From Halomonas sp. ALS9 (GTDB lineage: Bacteria > Pseudomonadota > Gammaproteobacteria > Pseudomonadales > Halomonadaceae), in assembly GCF_001651035.1 (NCBI RefSeq), contig NZ_LXRG01000183.1, positions 124,001-188,000 on the forward strand: a DNA stretch of 64,000 nucleotides. The letters run 5' to 3'. Below the pieces are notes generated by a model. The model searched no databases and was not told where the DNA came from. It saw nothing but the letters and a program-made list of their open reading frames with translations. The first letter of the stretch is position 1; each line of letters opens with the position of its first letter. Shown piece by piece: positions 24,722 to 33,867 of the stretch. A program made the translations under genes and the position numbers.

Positions 24722-25747
24722 TTACCCCGCTTCGCCGAATACGCCACCGCGAATCAGCGTTGCCATCACAAAGTGCTGATCCTCTTTGGAAGGCACTTGG
24801 TCTTTGATCATCCAGTTATCCAGCAGTGAGTAGAAGTCGGCCTTCTGCTTGGGCTGGCGATACGCTTTGCCCTGAGTAGTCACCGAGCCATAGGGTTCCA
24901 CGGCAATAGGGCCAAGGTCTTCATCGTTCTCATTGGGGTACCAGGTATCAATGGTGCGAATGGCGTTACCCAGTTTCTGCGAGTGAATACCGGCGATCTT
25001 GCTAACGTGATAAAGCGTTTTGCTCTTATCGCCCCGGCCCCGATCAAGAATCAATTCTTGCGAAGGAAACACTTCTTGGCCACTGCCTACGCGCACGTAG
25101 GCCACCACCTCTAGCAGTAAGTGCTGCTCACCGGCCAGTGCAGAGGCAATAACACCGGCGAGCTCTTTAAGCTCGGCGGTGTCCTCGAAAGCCCGCAATG
25201 AGAGCGACAGTGCATCAAACGTCCACTCTTTGGTGGTTTTGCCCTGGGCCAATTGGCGAACACTGACCTCGACTTGCTCTGCGCCCATGCGGTTGCGCCA
25301 CAGGAACCGACCATTCGCGAGGTTATTGGCATAGCGATGCGCCAGCTCGCCAAAACCTTGCGCCTGCTTATATTCGGCGACGGCTTGTTCCAGCTTGGCT
25401 TGGTACTCGGCGTTGTTACAGGCTGAAGGTTTTCCGGCACCGGCCAATACACGTAGCGTAAAACGAGTAACTAAAGTATCTGCATCGTGGGGCAGCGTGG
25501 CGACATCGACAGTTTGCAGGTTGGGATTTTCAATCGCCGCGTCTAGTTTAGCGGGGTCTTGGTCTTTGGCTTTCAGGCGGTTGGAAATGGTGCCGCGCAC
25601 CGATTTTTCGCGCACTTCTACCGGCTGCCACTGCTGCTCATCTTGCCGCTTTTCCCAGTTGCTGGCGTAAAGCAGGGCATCGGAAGGGTCAAGCTTGCGT
25701 TCAAAGGCGAGGACGGAAGCGGTTTTAAGGGTGTCGTTTTTAGCCAT
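24722..25747 (-). CDS. csy3: Type I-F Cascade backbone protein Cas7f (Csy3)
   Basis: This 341-residue Cas7-family protein begins [20 protein letters not shown] and includes [20 protein letters not shown] and [18 protein letters not shown], typical of Csy3. Six copies line the crRNA spacer and form the helical backbone of the complex, so it should be the most abundant subunit. ATG 25747 follows AAGGAGCTTAATC. The length equals the usual family length of about 340. No disrupting changes are visible. Confidence 0.96.
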   Translation of the reverse strand: MAKNDTLKTASVLAFERKLDPSDALLYASNWEKRQDEQQWQPVEVREKSVRGTISNRLKAKDQDPAKLDAAIENPNLQTVDVATLPHDADTLVTRFTLRVLAGAGKPSACNNAEYQAKLEQAVAEYKQAQGFGELAHRYANNLANGRFLWRNRMGAEQVEVSVRQLAQGKTTKEWTFDALSLSLRAFEDTAELKELAGVIASALAGEQHLLLEVVAYVRVGSGQEVFPSQELILDRGRGDKSKTLYHVSKIAGIHSQKLGNAIRTIDTWYPNENDEDLGPIAVEPYGSVTTQGKAYRQPKQKADFYSLLDNWMIKDQVPSKEDQHFVMATLIRGGVFGEAG

Positions 25748-25762
25748 GATTAAGCTCCTTGT

Positions 25763-26731
25763 TTACTGTGCTGAGGCGCGAAGGTGGTAATCGTTGTTGA
25801 GTCGGTAAAGTCCCGCTTCTTCGTCGTTATCAACGTACCAAAGCAGGTCTTCAGGTTGCTTCATGCGGTGGGGGCTGACCCATTCGCCAATGGAGTAGAG
25901 GCTTTCAACAAAGCGAAACTTAGTCTTGTTATCCCGGGCGTTAGCCACTTCTCCAGGATTAAAAAGATCAGAGATTTTGCCGTAACCTACGGGGATCGGA
26001 ACCAGCCAGCCACGATAGGGGCGCTGCACCTGCCAAACAGGCTTTTCGTTGGATTCACCTTTATTTTCAAGGGCGCAATAGTGGTTAAGCCGTGAAAGGT
26101 CTAGCCACGCATCCAGCAAACTGGCCTCCGGGTTTTGCTGTTGCAGCGTCTGATGGTGTTCGGTGAGGTAGTCATCGCGCAGGGTTAACGCAAAGCCCGG
26201 CAGCCAGCGCCGCTTTAGGCGCGCGAACTGCTTTTGCCGTTCTTCTTCATTGTCATCAAGCGCGACCCATTGCGGGCGTTGTTTGTGGCTTGGCACGGCG
26301 CGGTTGGGGATGACACTGCCACCGGCAATACGCATACCCGCAACGATCTCACCAATTTGTTTGGCAATATCCTCATGCTCATTTTCTGCCGCCGCTGAAT
26401 CAATCGTGAAGATCAGCGTGATATCCAGATGGATGCGCCCTTCTTCCACAATGGCCGCTGTGCCGCCGGTTTTGTCCACCGGATTACGGGTCAAATGAAA
26501 GCCCCGAATGTAGCCACCCTCTGTAGCCTGGGCGTCAAAATCGTGGCAAATAACGCCGACGTTACTAAGTGAAACGTTGATACCTGCTGCATAGAGCTTG
26601 CGCTCGAGGGCGTGCATCAAGCCCACAAAAGCGCTCATGGCAGGAAAGCCCCAGGTCATTGGGCTGGAAATCGCGTTGGCGTTTTGTACCCGCAGGCGCG
26701 GCAAGACTAGAAGGTTTTTAACATCACTCAT
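25763..26731 (-). CDS. csy2: Type I-F Cascade subunit Cas5f (Csy2)
   Basis: This protein of about 322 residues has the Csy2 features NLLVLPRLRVQNANAISSPM and WGFPAMSAFVGLMHALERK at the start and a long C-terminal half including RPYRGWLVPIPVGYGKISDL. With Csy1 it caps the 5' handle of the crRNA. The start at 26731 was chosen because AGGAGG lies 8 bases upstream. In-frame GTG 26740 and ATG 26737 are too close to that site. It overlaps the csy1 stop by 8 bases, so the operon is translationally coupled. Confidence 0.95.
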   Translation of the reverse strand: MSDVKNLLVLPRLRVQNANAISSPMTWGFPAMSAFVGLMHALERKLYAAGINVSLSNVGVICHDFDAQATEGGYIRGFHLTRNPVDKTGGTAAIVEEGRIHLDITLIFTIDSAAAENEHEDIAKQIGEIVAGMRIAGGSVIPNRAVPSHKQRPQWVALDDNEEERQKQFARLKRRWLPGFALTLRDDYLTEHHQTLQQQNPEASLLDAWLDLSRLNHYCALENKGESNEKPVWQVQRPYRGWLVPIPVGYGKISDLFNPGEVANARDNKTKFRFVESLYSIGEWVSPHRMKQPEDLLWYVDNDEEAGLYRLNNDYHLRASAQ

Positions 26732-28100
26732 CGTCATCACCTCCTGGCAGGTTGGATAAGTCTTCCATTAGGCTTTCCATCCAGCGGCGATCACGATCCA
26801 ACATGCCTTGATGAGTCGCATCTTTTGCCAGCGTTTTCTGCCAGTGGCGAAACTCCACATCGCCTAATGGGAGCTTTTCGCCTAACGCGGCATTAAGCCA
26901 GTTAGCAAAGCGGTGGCGAATCTCGTCTGCCCACTCCACGCTGTTTCGCGCTTCACGAAAAGCGGCATCTTCCTCGGCTCGGCCAGGGTCTAGCCAAAAG
27001 GTTTCTTCGGCGACCAGTTCGCATTTTTCATCGTCGCTCCAACCCGCTGGCACGCTATGCATTTGCATGGCAAACAGCGCCAGCTCATCCATCAGCATGG
27101 CCGTGTAGTCATCGCGTAAATCGCGGGTGTGCATATCAGTGGAGGGGTTGGTCTCCAGAAAGCGCTTGAGGTCTTTAACAAGGGAGCGCACTTCTGAGCG
27201 GCTGCCAAATATTCCTGGGTTGGAGAAAACCGATGCTACTTTTAGCGGTGGGCGAATATCACGGACATTCCAACTGGGTGGAAGCGATGCCATCAAATAG
27301 TTGTTACCGCCGCGCTCGCTGTTAAGTTGCGAGATATTTTGCGGCTTGGTACCACCCATTTTTTGTACGGCCAGGTTGGGGTAGCTGTGCACGGGTTGCT
27401 CGGCGTATTTGCCTTCCCGCTTGGCTTTTCGTGCCTCTTTAGCTTCTTCGCTAAAACGGTCATGGTTAATGGTTTGGAATACCCGGTGGGCCAGCGAGGT
27501 GGCATAGAGTGGTGCAAGCAGACGGAAGTTATCGGCGTCATTTTCTAGGTCTGCGGCATCATCACCCACTAGCCAGTAGAGCTGTTTGCCTCGGGTATGT
27601 GAGGCGTGCTCGCCACGCGGTTCGGTAATAGCCGCAAAGGCGCTGATCCACGCCTGGGCTTGTTTGGGGTTATCGCTTAACGCTTTGGCAAAATCGCTGT
27701 CATTTTCTAGCGCACGCTCAAGCAGCGATTTTCCTTCGAACTGCAGCTTCAAGAACTTATACACATCCAAGGCTGCGGCGTTGCCCACCACATCGCCCGC
27801 AAAATCAGCGGGTAGTACATGACTACCGACAAGATAGTGGTTGTTTAGCGATTCAGGCGGGGCGTAAAGATTGGAACCTTTGGCATCGGGGTGGATAGGT
27901 TTTAGCGAGTGGGTTACGACTTGCAGTTGACCAACGCGCCTTGCTGCATCGTTGATCCAGGTATCGAACTGGAACTGCTCAACTAATGCCTGGTATTTTG
28001 GATCGTCGGGAGCTAGCTTTTCCGCCTTGGTATCGAAGCGCTCTTTTAAGAAGGCTTTAATCCCAGAGCGAATTTCTGCTGCTCTGCTATTATCTGCCAT
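26724..28100 (-). CDS. csy1: Type I-F Cascade large subunit Cas8f (Csy1)
   Basis: The 458-residue protein starts SRAAEIRSGIKAFLKERFDT and contains the Csy1 landmarks THSLKPIHPDAKGSNLYAPP, LVGSHVLPADFAGDVVGNAA and KMGGTKPQNISQLNSERGGN. It recognises the CC protospacer-adjacent motif and recruits Cas2-3. It is the first gene of the csy operon. Its ribosome site AAAGGG lies within a 12-base stretch (CAAAGGGAAAAC, about 28104-28115) resembling the seed of the mini-CRISPR guide at 19790-19821. Its promoter must overlap the opposite HicB-like gene or its 5' end. Confidence 0.95.
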   Translation of the reverse strand: MADNSRAAEIRSGIKAFLKERFDTKAEKLAPDDPKYQALVEQFQFDTWINDAARRVGQLQVVTHSLKPIHPDAKGSNLYAPPESLNNHYLVGSHVLPADFAGDVVGNAAALDVYKFLKLQFEGKSLLERALENDSDFAKALSDNPKQAQAWISAFAAITEPRGEHASHTRGKQLYWLVGDDAADLENDADNFRLLAPLYATSLAHRVFQTINHDRFSEEAKEARKAKREGKYAEQPVHSYPNLAVQKMGGTKPQNISQLNSERGGNNYLMASLPPSWNVRDIRPPLKVASVFSNPGIFGSRSEVRSLVKDLKRFLETNPSTDMHTRDLRDDYTAMLMDELALFAMQMHSVPAGWSDDEKCELVAEETFWLDPGRAEEDAAFREARNSVEWADEIRHRFANWLNAALGEKLPLGDVEFRHWQKTLAKDATHQGMLDRDRRWMESLMEDLSNLPGGDDDE

Positions 28101-28103
28101 ACG

Positions 28104-28115
28104 TTTTCCCTTTGG
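28104..28115 (-). promoter_or_regulatory. Possible guide-RNA target at the csy1 ribosome site
   Basis: The minus strand CAAAGGGAAAAC matches the first 12 bases of the mini-CRISPR guide (CAAAGCGACAAC) at 10 positions. Mismatches fall at positions 6 and 9; position 6 is one of the bases flipped out in Cascade-bound guides. The flanking dinucleotide is AC rather than the ideal CC. Matches beyond position 12 are poor. This is a hypothesis about cas autoregulation. Confidence 0.3.
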
Positions 28116-28139
28116 TTATCACACTCTGTTGGAATAGAA

Positions 28140-28322
28140 ATGATGATAAATCACAGCGATCACATCTTTAGTATTCTTTGGTCTGAAGAAGACCAACAAT
28201 TTGTAGGCTTATGCTCACAATTTCCAAGTCTTTCCTGGCTTGCTAATGACAGCGCTGATGCGCTTGCTGGCATACAAGCGCTGGTTCGCGAAACGCTCGC
28301 AGATATTAACCAGCATGCTTAA
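28140..28322 (+). CDS. HicB-like small antitoxin-family protein, solitary
   Basis: The 60-residue product has the HicB N-terminal fold pattern: FSILWSEEDQQFVGLCSQFP, SLSWLANDSADALAGIQALV. There is no C-terminal DNA-binding domain and no HicA toxin nearby. It occupies nearly all the DNA between csy1 (divergent, 39 bases between starts) and cas2-3 (convergent, 2 bases between stops). Starts at 28140 or 28143 are possible. Its position overlapping the csy1 promoter region means its transcription could affect cas expression. Whether it is a remnant, an orphan regulator or a CRISPR accessory gene is open. Confidence 0.7.
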   Translation: MMINHSDHIFSILWSEEDQQFVGLCSQFPSLSWLANDSADALAGIQALVRETLADINQHA

Positions 28323-28324
28323 CG

Positions 28325-31300
28325 TCATTTGCTCCGCCAAAACCCCAACACCGAGTGATACCCCCACCGCTGGTTTCTAGCCGAGGCCGTTACCGTGCCG
28401 AAGGTTCGGGCGGCGTGATCCAGAGAGATATCCAAGTCTTCGGCCAAGTCAGCCAGAGCTGTTAAATAGTCGCTGGCACCCCAAGGCTGAATCCGCTCGC
28501 CCTGCTCTTTTGCCAGGTCTACCCGCACCAGCAGGCTCTCTTCTACTGGCACATAGAGCTTTTCACCCCGCCTTGCGCCGTCGTCTACGCGGTGTAGCGT
28601 CCAGGTTTCACCGCCCTCATCGGGCAGCAGCGCTAGGGTTATTTCAGGTTCGAGCTGCTTGCGAAATGGGTCACGCTGAATCAAAACACCGGTTAAATGC
28701 AGCTGCGGCATGACATGCCAGCTATAGGCCCCTAACGGCGGTGGTTTGGGCTGCTTTTTTAATCTTATGTCTTTTTTGGTTAACGGTTCGGCGGGCTGTT
28801 CGATCATCAGTTGATGCAGCCGCTCATGCTCTAGATCGACGAGACTTTCTGTGGCCTGCAGCGTTTCCCGCGCCAGCACGCGGGGGCGGGCGTCAATTAC
28901 CTGGTACTCATCCGGCGTTAACAAGGTGTTAAGTGAGTGGTTTTTGAGACGCCAGGTAGCGTTTGTTTCAAAGCCTGGCTTATGAAAAGCAGGTTCTCCC
29001 GGTCGCTCAAGGTCTTTTAGATTGGTCTCTAACAGCAAAATATTAGGCACTTCACAGGCCTGTGCGCGGTGGCGGCGTACGCGGCCCGCTAGCTGGATAA
29101 TCGAGCGCATGGATGAAGGCTCGACTATCGCCCAGTCGTAATCGTGGTCGCGGCCCACTTCCGTTACCGGCGAGCCCAGCACAATAAACAGGTGGTCGTT
29201 TTCTTCACTGCTATCTAATAGGCGGCGGATATCGGGCTGCTGAAACACGCGCTCGGGTTCGGCGCGTTGCAGCGTTTTATCCAACCGGCGTTCAATCTCC
29301 GAGCGCATCACCAGCGGGTGGCGGGAATGGTAAACGCAGAGGTGAATGCGCACACCTTCCGGTGCGCCCTGCTGGAACAGCGTTCTGGCCACATCCACCA
29401 AGGGGTCGATATTGGCCATACGAATAAGGCCAAAACTAACGCGTTTGCGGGTGTGAGGATCAACGGAATGATGCTGCTGGTGTAGCGCCAGCGCGTGCTC
29501 GCGCAGCAGCGCTGCAATCGCGGGTCTGATCTCCTCCGGGCGTTTGCCCAACGCTGGCAACGCTAAAATATCGCCACGGCGGCGCACCGGGCTAGACGAT
29601 AGGCGCTCTAACCGGCGTTTGGCTAAGGCGTGATGCGCGGCCTTGAAGGTCTCATTACTTGCGCAGTTTTCATGCTGGCGGTCGTGCTCGTCGAACCAGG
29701 CGCAGCAGATATCCACCGCCAAACCCGGTTCGCCTCGGTGGCGCTGAAAAGCTTCGCGACCGCTGCGGTAGGCTTCATACAACCCTTCGACCAGCGCTGG
29801 CGGCAAGGTGGCCGATGAAAGCAGCACCCGCGATCCCAGCAGCCCCGCCCAATTCACTAATCGAGTCAGTGCAGGCAGGTCGTTGATATCGAAATCGTCG
29901 ATTTCATCGAGCACCAAGTCGCTGCTCATTAGCCGCAGCATGGGCACGATCTGCCGCCCGCCGCGGGTGCTTTCCGTGGCGGGCACCAGGTGGTCAACGG
30001 TGCATACCAAAATGGGCGCTGCGATCAGGGCGCGAGTGCCCGGTTCATTATTCAGGCGGCGCAGCACCGGGTGGTTATCGAAATTGCCGTCAAACACCAC
30101 GTGGGCGTCTTCTTCGATCAGCGCCTGTTGAGACGCCGAGCCACTGGCTTCGGCTTCTTGTTCGTAGTGCTCAAACAACGTTTTATTGGCACTACCACCC
30201 ACACGCACAGCGAGCTCATCCTCCCCCAGATGCAAGCGTTCACGAAGGGCTTGACCGGTTTGCAGCGTTAACGTGCGTAGCCCGAGCGCAATACTGAAGC
30301 GCGCGCCCTGCTGAGGGTCGGCCAGCGCGTACATGATGCGCCCATTCGCCAGGGTTTTGCCGCAGCCGGTGGAGGCCATATTGATGCCAAAAAAGCCTTG
30401 CCGTTGGCTGCGCTCTCTAAGCGATTGAGCCAGATCAAAGGCTTTATCCTGCCAGCGAAAGCGCGGGTGACTACTGCGTTTACGAAAGCCTTTATGGCGG
30501 GCTAAACGCGGTAGGTGGCTGTCGACGCTAGGCAGTGCGCGTGCTATCGCGGCGGCGTGTTTTTCAACGCCCAAGATGTGTTCATCCAAGGGCTGATTGG
30601 GCTTGCCGGTTTTGCGCACGGTATTGGCTATTAGCGGATAGTTGGGTTCGCCGCGCACGCGATGCTGTAGGTCTTCCAGGCTTGAGTAGTGATGGTCGGC
30701 GAGCATTAAGCTTAGCCGCGCCAAGTGCATGACGTAGTGGCTTTCCAGCCAGTGACGATCCGCTTTTAGCCGTGCCTGTAGCCTAGTGGCGAGCTTCGTA
30801 GCACGTTCACGCCAACGGGATGTACTCAGCGGCAACCCACCGCTAAATTGCCAGTACGGGGCTATACGCTTAGGGTCTTGGGTTTCGGGAATCTCGTTCC
30901 ACTCGGCATGAATAGACGCAAACAGCCGGCCCAGTTGCTCCGCCTGAAGTGGCGCCTTTCCTCTGCCCCAGCGCCTTTCATTACTGCCATCATTCTCCGG
31001 CGGTTTTAACGGTAGGCGGTGGTGGCTAAGCACTAACCAACCCAGTGCAGCAGCCAGCGGCGGCAAGCGACTAAACACCGCCGAGGTGGGGCTATCTAGT
31101 CCGTCACGCTCTAAACCCTCCAGCCAGTCCTGCTCTCGGTAGTCGCTTTCGGCTAGTCGCGCCAGCCAAGTAGCGTCGTCATCACTCCCCACAAAGGCTT
31201 GGAATAGCCTTAACGATACCCACTCATGGCGGTATAAGTTGCGCCCTTCCAGCTTGCCTTTAAGCCGCTGCTGAAAGGCGTCGCAGGCTTTGCCCAGGTC

Positions 31301-31669
31301 GTGCAGTAACGCGGCCATAGCGGTGAGCAGAAGAATATCTTCGCCGTTGTGCCAGTCGTTCTCATCCTGGCGGCGCAGAATATCGCGGGCAGTGGTATTG
31401 GTCGGCACTGCGCCATTGAGATTGAACTGGGCGGCATCTCCCACCACCCACAGCAGCTCGCTGTGGTCGTGGCCTCGAATCCAGTGGCAGGCGACGGCGG
31501 TATTCTTGCGGGCGGTTTTGCGCAGTAGTTTGCGCAAGGTATCCAGCCCGGCTTGGGTGATGGGTGTTTGCCAGGTGCGGTCGCCGCGGCGTTCGGCAAA
31601 CTGATCAAGCACGCGGCGGGTTTGTTTCAGGGCGTTCTTGTTGCACTGGGAAATCAGCAGCACGTTCAT
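28325..31669 (-). CDS. cas3: Type I-F Cas2-Cas3 fusion nuclease-helicase
   Basis: The 1114-residue protein joins an N-terminal Cas2 domain (NVLLISQCNKNALKQTRRVL), an HD nuclease domain (LLHDLGKACDAFQQRL, about residues 117-132) and a superfamily-2 helicase. Helicase motifs are Walker A ASTGCGKTLANGR (about 434), DEID (about 588), LLSSATLPP (about 617) and QLAGRVRRHR (about 860). It degrades target DNA recruited by the Csy complex and, with Cas1, takes part in spacer acquisition. All catalytic motifs are intact. It overlaps the stop of cas1 by four bases. Confidence 0.97.
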   Translation of the reverse strand: MNVLLISQCNKNALKQTRRVLDQFAERRGDRTWQTPITQAGLDTLRKLLRKTARKNTAVACHWIRGHDHSELLWVVGDAAQFNLNGAVPTNTTARDILRRQDENDWHNGEDILLLTAMAALLHDLGKACDAFQQRLKGKLEGRNLYRHEWVSLRLFQAFVGSDDDATWLARLAESDYREQDWLEGLERDGLDSPTSAVFSRLPPLAAALGWLVLSHHRLPLKPPENDGSNERRWGRGKAPLQAEQLGRLFASIHAEWNEIPETQDPKRIAPYWQFSGGLPLSTSRWRERATKLATRLQARLKADRHWLESHYVMHLARLSLMLADHHYSSLEDLQHRVRGEPNYPLIANTVRKTGKPNQPLDEHILGVEKHAAAIARALPSVDSHLPRLARHKGFRKRSSHPRFRWQDKAFDLAQSLRERSQRQGFFGINMASTGCGKTLANGRIMYALADPQQGARFSIALGLRTLTLQTGQALRERLHLGEDELAVRVGGSANKTLFEHYEQEAEASGSASQQALIEEDAHVVFDGNFDNHPVLRRLNNEPGTRALIAAPILVCTVDHLVPATESTRGGRQIVPMLRLMSSDLVLDEIDDFDINDLPALTRLVNWAGLLGSRVLLSSATLPPALVEGLYEAYRSGREAFQRHRGEPGLAVDICCAWFDEHDRQHENCASNETFKAAHHALAKRRLERLSSSPVRRRGDILALPALGKRPEEIRPAIAALLREHALALHQQHHSVDPHTRKRVSFGLIRMANIDPLVDVARTLFQQGAPEGVRIHLCVYHSRHPLVMRSEIERRLDKTLQRAEPERVFQQPDIRRLLDSSEENDHLFIVLGSPVTEVGRDHDYDWAIVEPSSMRSIIQLAGRVRRHRAQACEVPNILLLETNLKDLERPGEPAFHKPGFETNATWRLKNHSLNTLLTPDEYQVIDARPRVLARETLQATESLVDLEHERLHQLMIEQPAEPLTKKDIRLKKQPKPPPLGAYSWHVMPQLHLTGVLIQRDPFRKQLEPEITLALLPDEGGETWTLHRVDDGARRGEKLYVPVEESLLVRVDLAKEQGERIQPWGASDYLTALADLAEDLDISLDHAARTFGTVTASARNQRWGYHSVLGFWRSK

Positions 31670-32676
31670 GCTTCGCCGCTCCCCAGCTCTTGCCCCGGCT
31701 CTTTCCCCTGCCCTTGCCCCAACTCCTGAGCAACTTCTTTGAGCGTATCAATCATAAAATCGAGGGATTCGGTGCGGGTTAAGCGCTCGATACAGGCTTG
31801 GCGGAATTCCTGCTCTTCATCGCCGCGCATGGCGGAAATAAACGCCTGGGGCAGAATCACCGCGTCTTTGACTAAGTCCGCCACATCAAACACTAAACCG
31901 CCCCGGCGGGTTTTACCGTGGAGTACCGCAAGCCCGTGTGGAATACCCAGCACCCAAGTGGCGGTTGCCGCCAGGCCGTAGGCTAAATAGTTGCCGTGAT
32001 CGAGAAAGCGGTTAGCGGGGTCGGTGCCCGAACCTCGCTTGGCGCGGGTGAAGTCACCGTAGTCGACGGCGTTCACCGCCAGTTTGAACAGCGTTTTGGT
32101 TAACCGCGCTTCCAGGGTGAGCAGATCAACGGTGCTGGGGGCTTTTTTGATCGCTTCGCGGTGGTGAGTCAGTGCGCTGTGCAGGTGATCGGTGGAAATA
32201 CTAAAGCCTGCGTCTTTCATCACGCGGCTTGTCCATAGGGCTTCGATGCGGGCAAGGCGGGCTTGCTGAAAGGCGCGGGCGGCATCCAGGCGTTTTACAT
32301 CGTCAAACCAGAAGCGCACCCAATATTGCAGGTACTCCGTGGGTCGGTACTCGCTTTGCGGGGTCAGCCAGGCAACGTCTACATCCACCTCGTTGGCCGC
32401 AAATAGCGGCGTGCCACCGCCGCCGCAAAACCCGACTAATACACCTGCCTTGGCTAGCTCGCGCATCGCCGCTTGGGTAATCGAGGTGCCGGTGCCCAGC
32501 AATATCGAAGTAGTATTGGCAATGGGGATGTTCCAGTAGCGGGATTTGCTGCCCTCATCGGTGACGTACTCTACGCGACCACCGTTCACCAGCACTCGAC
32601 AATGTTGCAGGTAATAGAGGTTGGCGCGCTTGGAGTGAAGAATGGTTTTTAGGTCACTGGGCGAAAAGTCATCCAT
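31666..32676 (-). CDS. cas1: Type I-F CRISPR integrase Cas1
   Basis: This protein of about 336 residues starts MDDFSPSDLKTILHSKRANL, the usual Cas1f start, with AGGAG 6 bases upstream; an in-frame ATG at 32703 adds nine residues. Active-site regions include LLTLEARLTKTLFKLA (metal-binding Glu) and HGKTRRGGLVFDVADLVKDA (His and Asp). With the Cas2 domain of Cas2-3 it inserts new spacers at the leader end. A Gln/Gly-rich tail (QELGQGQGKEPGQELGSG) is an unusual C-terminal extension. Its presence shows a self-sufficient I-F1 system rather than a Tn7-associated one. Confidence 0.96.
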   Translation of the reverse strand: MDDFSPSDLKTILHSKRANLYYLQHCRVLVNGGRVEYVTDEGSKSRYWNIPIANTTSILLGTGTSITQAAMRELAKAGVLVGFCGGGGTPLFAANEVDVDVAWLTPQSEYRPTEYLQYWVRFWFDDVKRLDAARAFQQARLARIEALWTSRVMKDAGFSISTDHLHSALTHHREAIKKAPSTVDLLTLEARLTKTLFKLAVNAVDYGDFTRAKRGSGTDPANRFLDHGNYLAYGLAATATWVLGIPHGLAVLHGKTRRGGLVFDVADLVKDAVILPQAFISAMRGDEEQEFRQACIERLTRTESLDFMIDTLKEVAQELGQGQGKEPGQELGSGEA

Positions 32677-32831
32677 GCGGCGCTCCTGGTTGTCATTTTC
32701 CATATCTAATCATCCTTTATAGTGCAACGCCATTGACCTTAGTCATACTTCGCCAACCTTCAATCCTCCTCGTCTGATTGGTTTTGCGTGCTACGCTTAG
32801 CGCTACTGCTCCCCTATATAGGCACCTTTTC

Positions 32832-33521
32832 ATGCATGCTTCTCGTCTTCTCACCGCGTTGGTGACCACCCTGGTGGTCGTTCTGCCTGTCTCTCTACAA
32901 GCACAAGCCCAGGCACAAACGCCGACTCAAACCGGCGTGCAGTGGAATGAGTACGATGCGGTATTTGAGAACGGCGCTAGCCACGCCAACGTTTGGCAGT
33001 GGGGCTGGACGGGCATTTATGGCACCAGCCTGGCGGTGAATGCGTACCAATCCAGCGAGGCGAGCGACCCGGATGACCGCTTTGATGCCCGGGTAGGCGT
33101 GGTGAAATCAGCCCTGGCCGTTGCCGGTATGCTGACGGATCGCCAGCCGCACCCGGCGGCGTTGGCCGAGTATGAGCGTTTGAAAGCCAGCGGCGATTTA
33201 AGCGGCGTGCAGGCGCTGGGGTTGCAGCTCGCTCAAGCCGAGCGCGAGCGGCGTGGCTGGGGTGCTCGGGTGAGTTCGTTGTTGGTGAACGGTGTGGCGG
33301 GCGCGGTGATTGCCGCCGATGGCCGGGAAAGCGACGGCGCCATTAACTTTGCTACCGGCATGCTGGTCAATGAGGTGCAGATTTGGTCGCAGCCCAATCA
33401 GGCATCGTCAGCGATTAATCGCTTCCAGCCCGCCAACCTCTCGCTGGGGCCGATCACGATTCCCGGTGAATATGCGCTGCATGTGGCGCCTCAGCAAATT
33501 GGCGCTACCTGGCGTTACTAG
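32832..33521 (+). CDS. Exported hypothetical protein next to cas1
   Basis: The 229-residue protein has a signal peptide (MHASRLLTALVTTLVVVLPV, then SLQAQA) and a mature region with ENGASHANVWQWGWTGIYGT, a helical middle rich in Ala/Glu/Arg, and an ending SLGPITIPGEYALHVAPQ. I do not recognise the family. ATG 32832 was chosen to match the signal peptide. It is divergent from cas1 and followed by a stem-loop at 33570-33602. No CRISPR link is apparent. Confidence 0.65.
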   Translation: MHASRLLTALVTTLVVVLPVSLQAQAQAQTPTQTGVQWNEYDAVFENGASHANVWQWGWTGIYGTSLAVNAYQSSEASDPDDRFDARVGVVKSALAVAGMLTDRQPHPAALAEYERLKASGDLSGVQALGLQLAQAERERRGWGARVSSLLVNGVAGAVIAADGRESDGAINFATGMLVNEVQIWSQPNQASSAINRFQPANLSLGPITIPGEYALHVAPQQIGATWRY

Positions 33522-33569
33522 GTTTCAGGCAAACGGCCTACGCCACTCCCCCCTTTTTTGTGCACCTCT

Positions 33570-33602
33570 AAAGCGCTGGCGGCAAATCGTCGCCAGCGCT
33601 TA
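33570..33602 (+). terminator. Stem-loop after the exported hypothetical gene
   Basis: AAGCGCTGGCG pairs with CGCCAGCGCTT across a short loop and is followed by AATTATT. The stem is strong but the T-run is poor, so it may need Rho or act only as a 3'-end stabiliser. Confidence 0.5.
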
Positions 33603-33677
33603 ATTATTGCCAGCTCGGTATGGAGGAGTGCGGTATGGGGGAGTAAAATACCCAGCAATTTTTTGGCTTTGCCAAAC

Positions 33678-33690
33678 GTTATGTTATAAC
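33678..33690. promoter_or_regulatory. Zur-box-like operator upstream of the zinc-uptake operon
   Basis: GTTATGTTATAAC has inverted GTTAT and ATAAC halves like the gammaproteobacterial Zur operator (GTTATANNATAAC). It lies 28 bases before the small His-rich gene that leads the znu operon, so zinc-loaded Zur would repress the operon. No zur gene is in the window. Confidence 0.6.
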
Positions 33691-33717
33691 CTATTCGCCA
33701 TTATACGAGGCCGCTTG

Positions 33718-33867
33718 ATGAGTGAGCATACGCACCGCCATAACAAGGAGGGCCCCTGCCACTTCTCCTTGATGTCGCTATCGGCTACTAAACGGCTGCT
33801 GTTTGTTGCCGTGCCGCTGTTGGCACTATGGGGTTTGGTGGTTTGGGCTGGCGGGTGGTTGGGATGA
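33718..33867 (+). CDS. Small His-rich membrane protein leading the znu operon
   Basis: The 49-residue protein has a His-rich N terminus (MSEHTHRHNKEGPCHF, with one Cys) and a single hydrophobic helix (LLFVAVPLLALWGLVVWAGG). The stop overlaps the znuC start (ATGA), and a Zur-like box lies upstream, so it is expressed with the zinc importer. It could bind zinc at the inner membrane, but that is inference. It is not part of the classical ZnuABC set. Confidence 0.6.
   Translation: MSEHTHRHNKEGPCHFSLMSLSATKRLLFVAVPLLALWGLVVWAGGWLG

Noticed and set aside
30535..30732. Plus-strand open frames inside cas2-3
   Set aside because: They are antisense to helicase motifs of an intact Cas2-3 gene and have no start signals.
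18300..32703. A Tn7-like CRISPR-associated transposon (type I-F3)
   Set aside because: cas1 and an intact cas2-3 nuclease-helicase are present, csy1 and csy2 are separate genes, and no tnsA, tnsB, tnsC or tniQ is visible. This is a defence-type I-F1 system.
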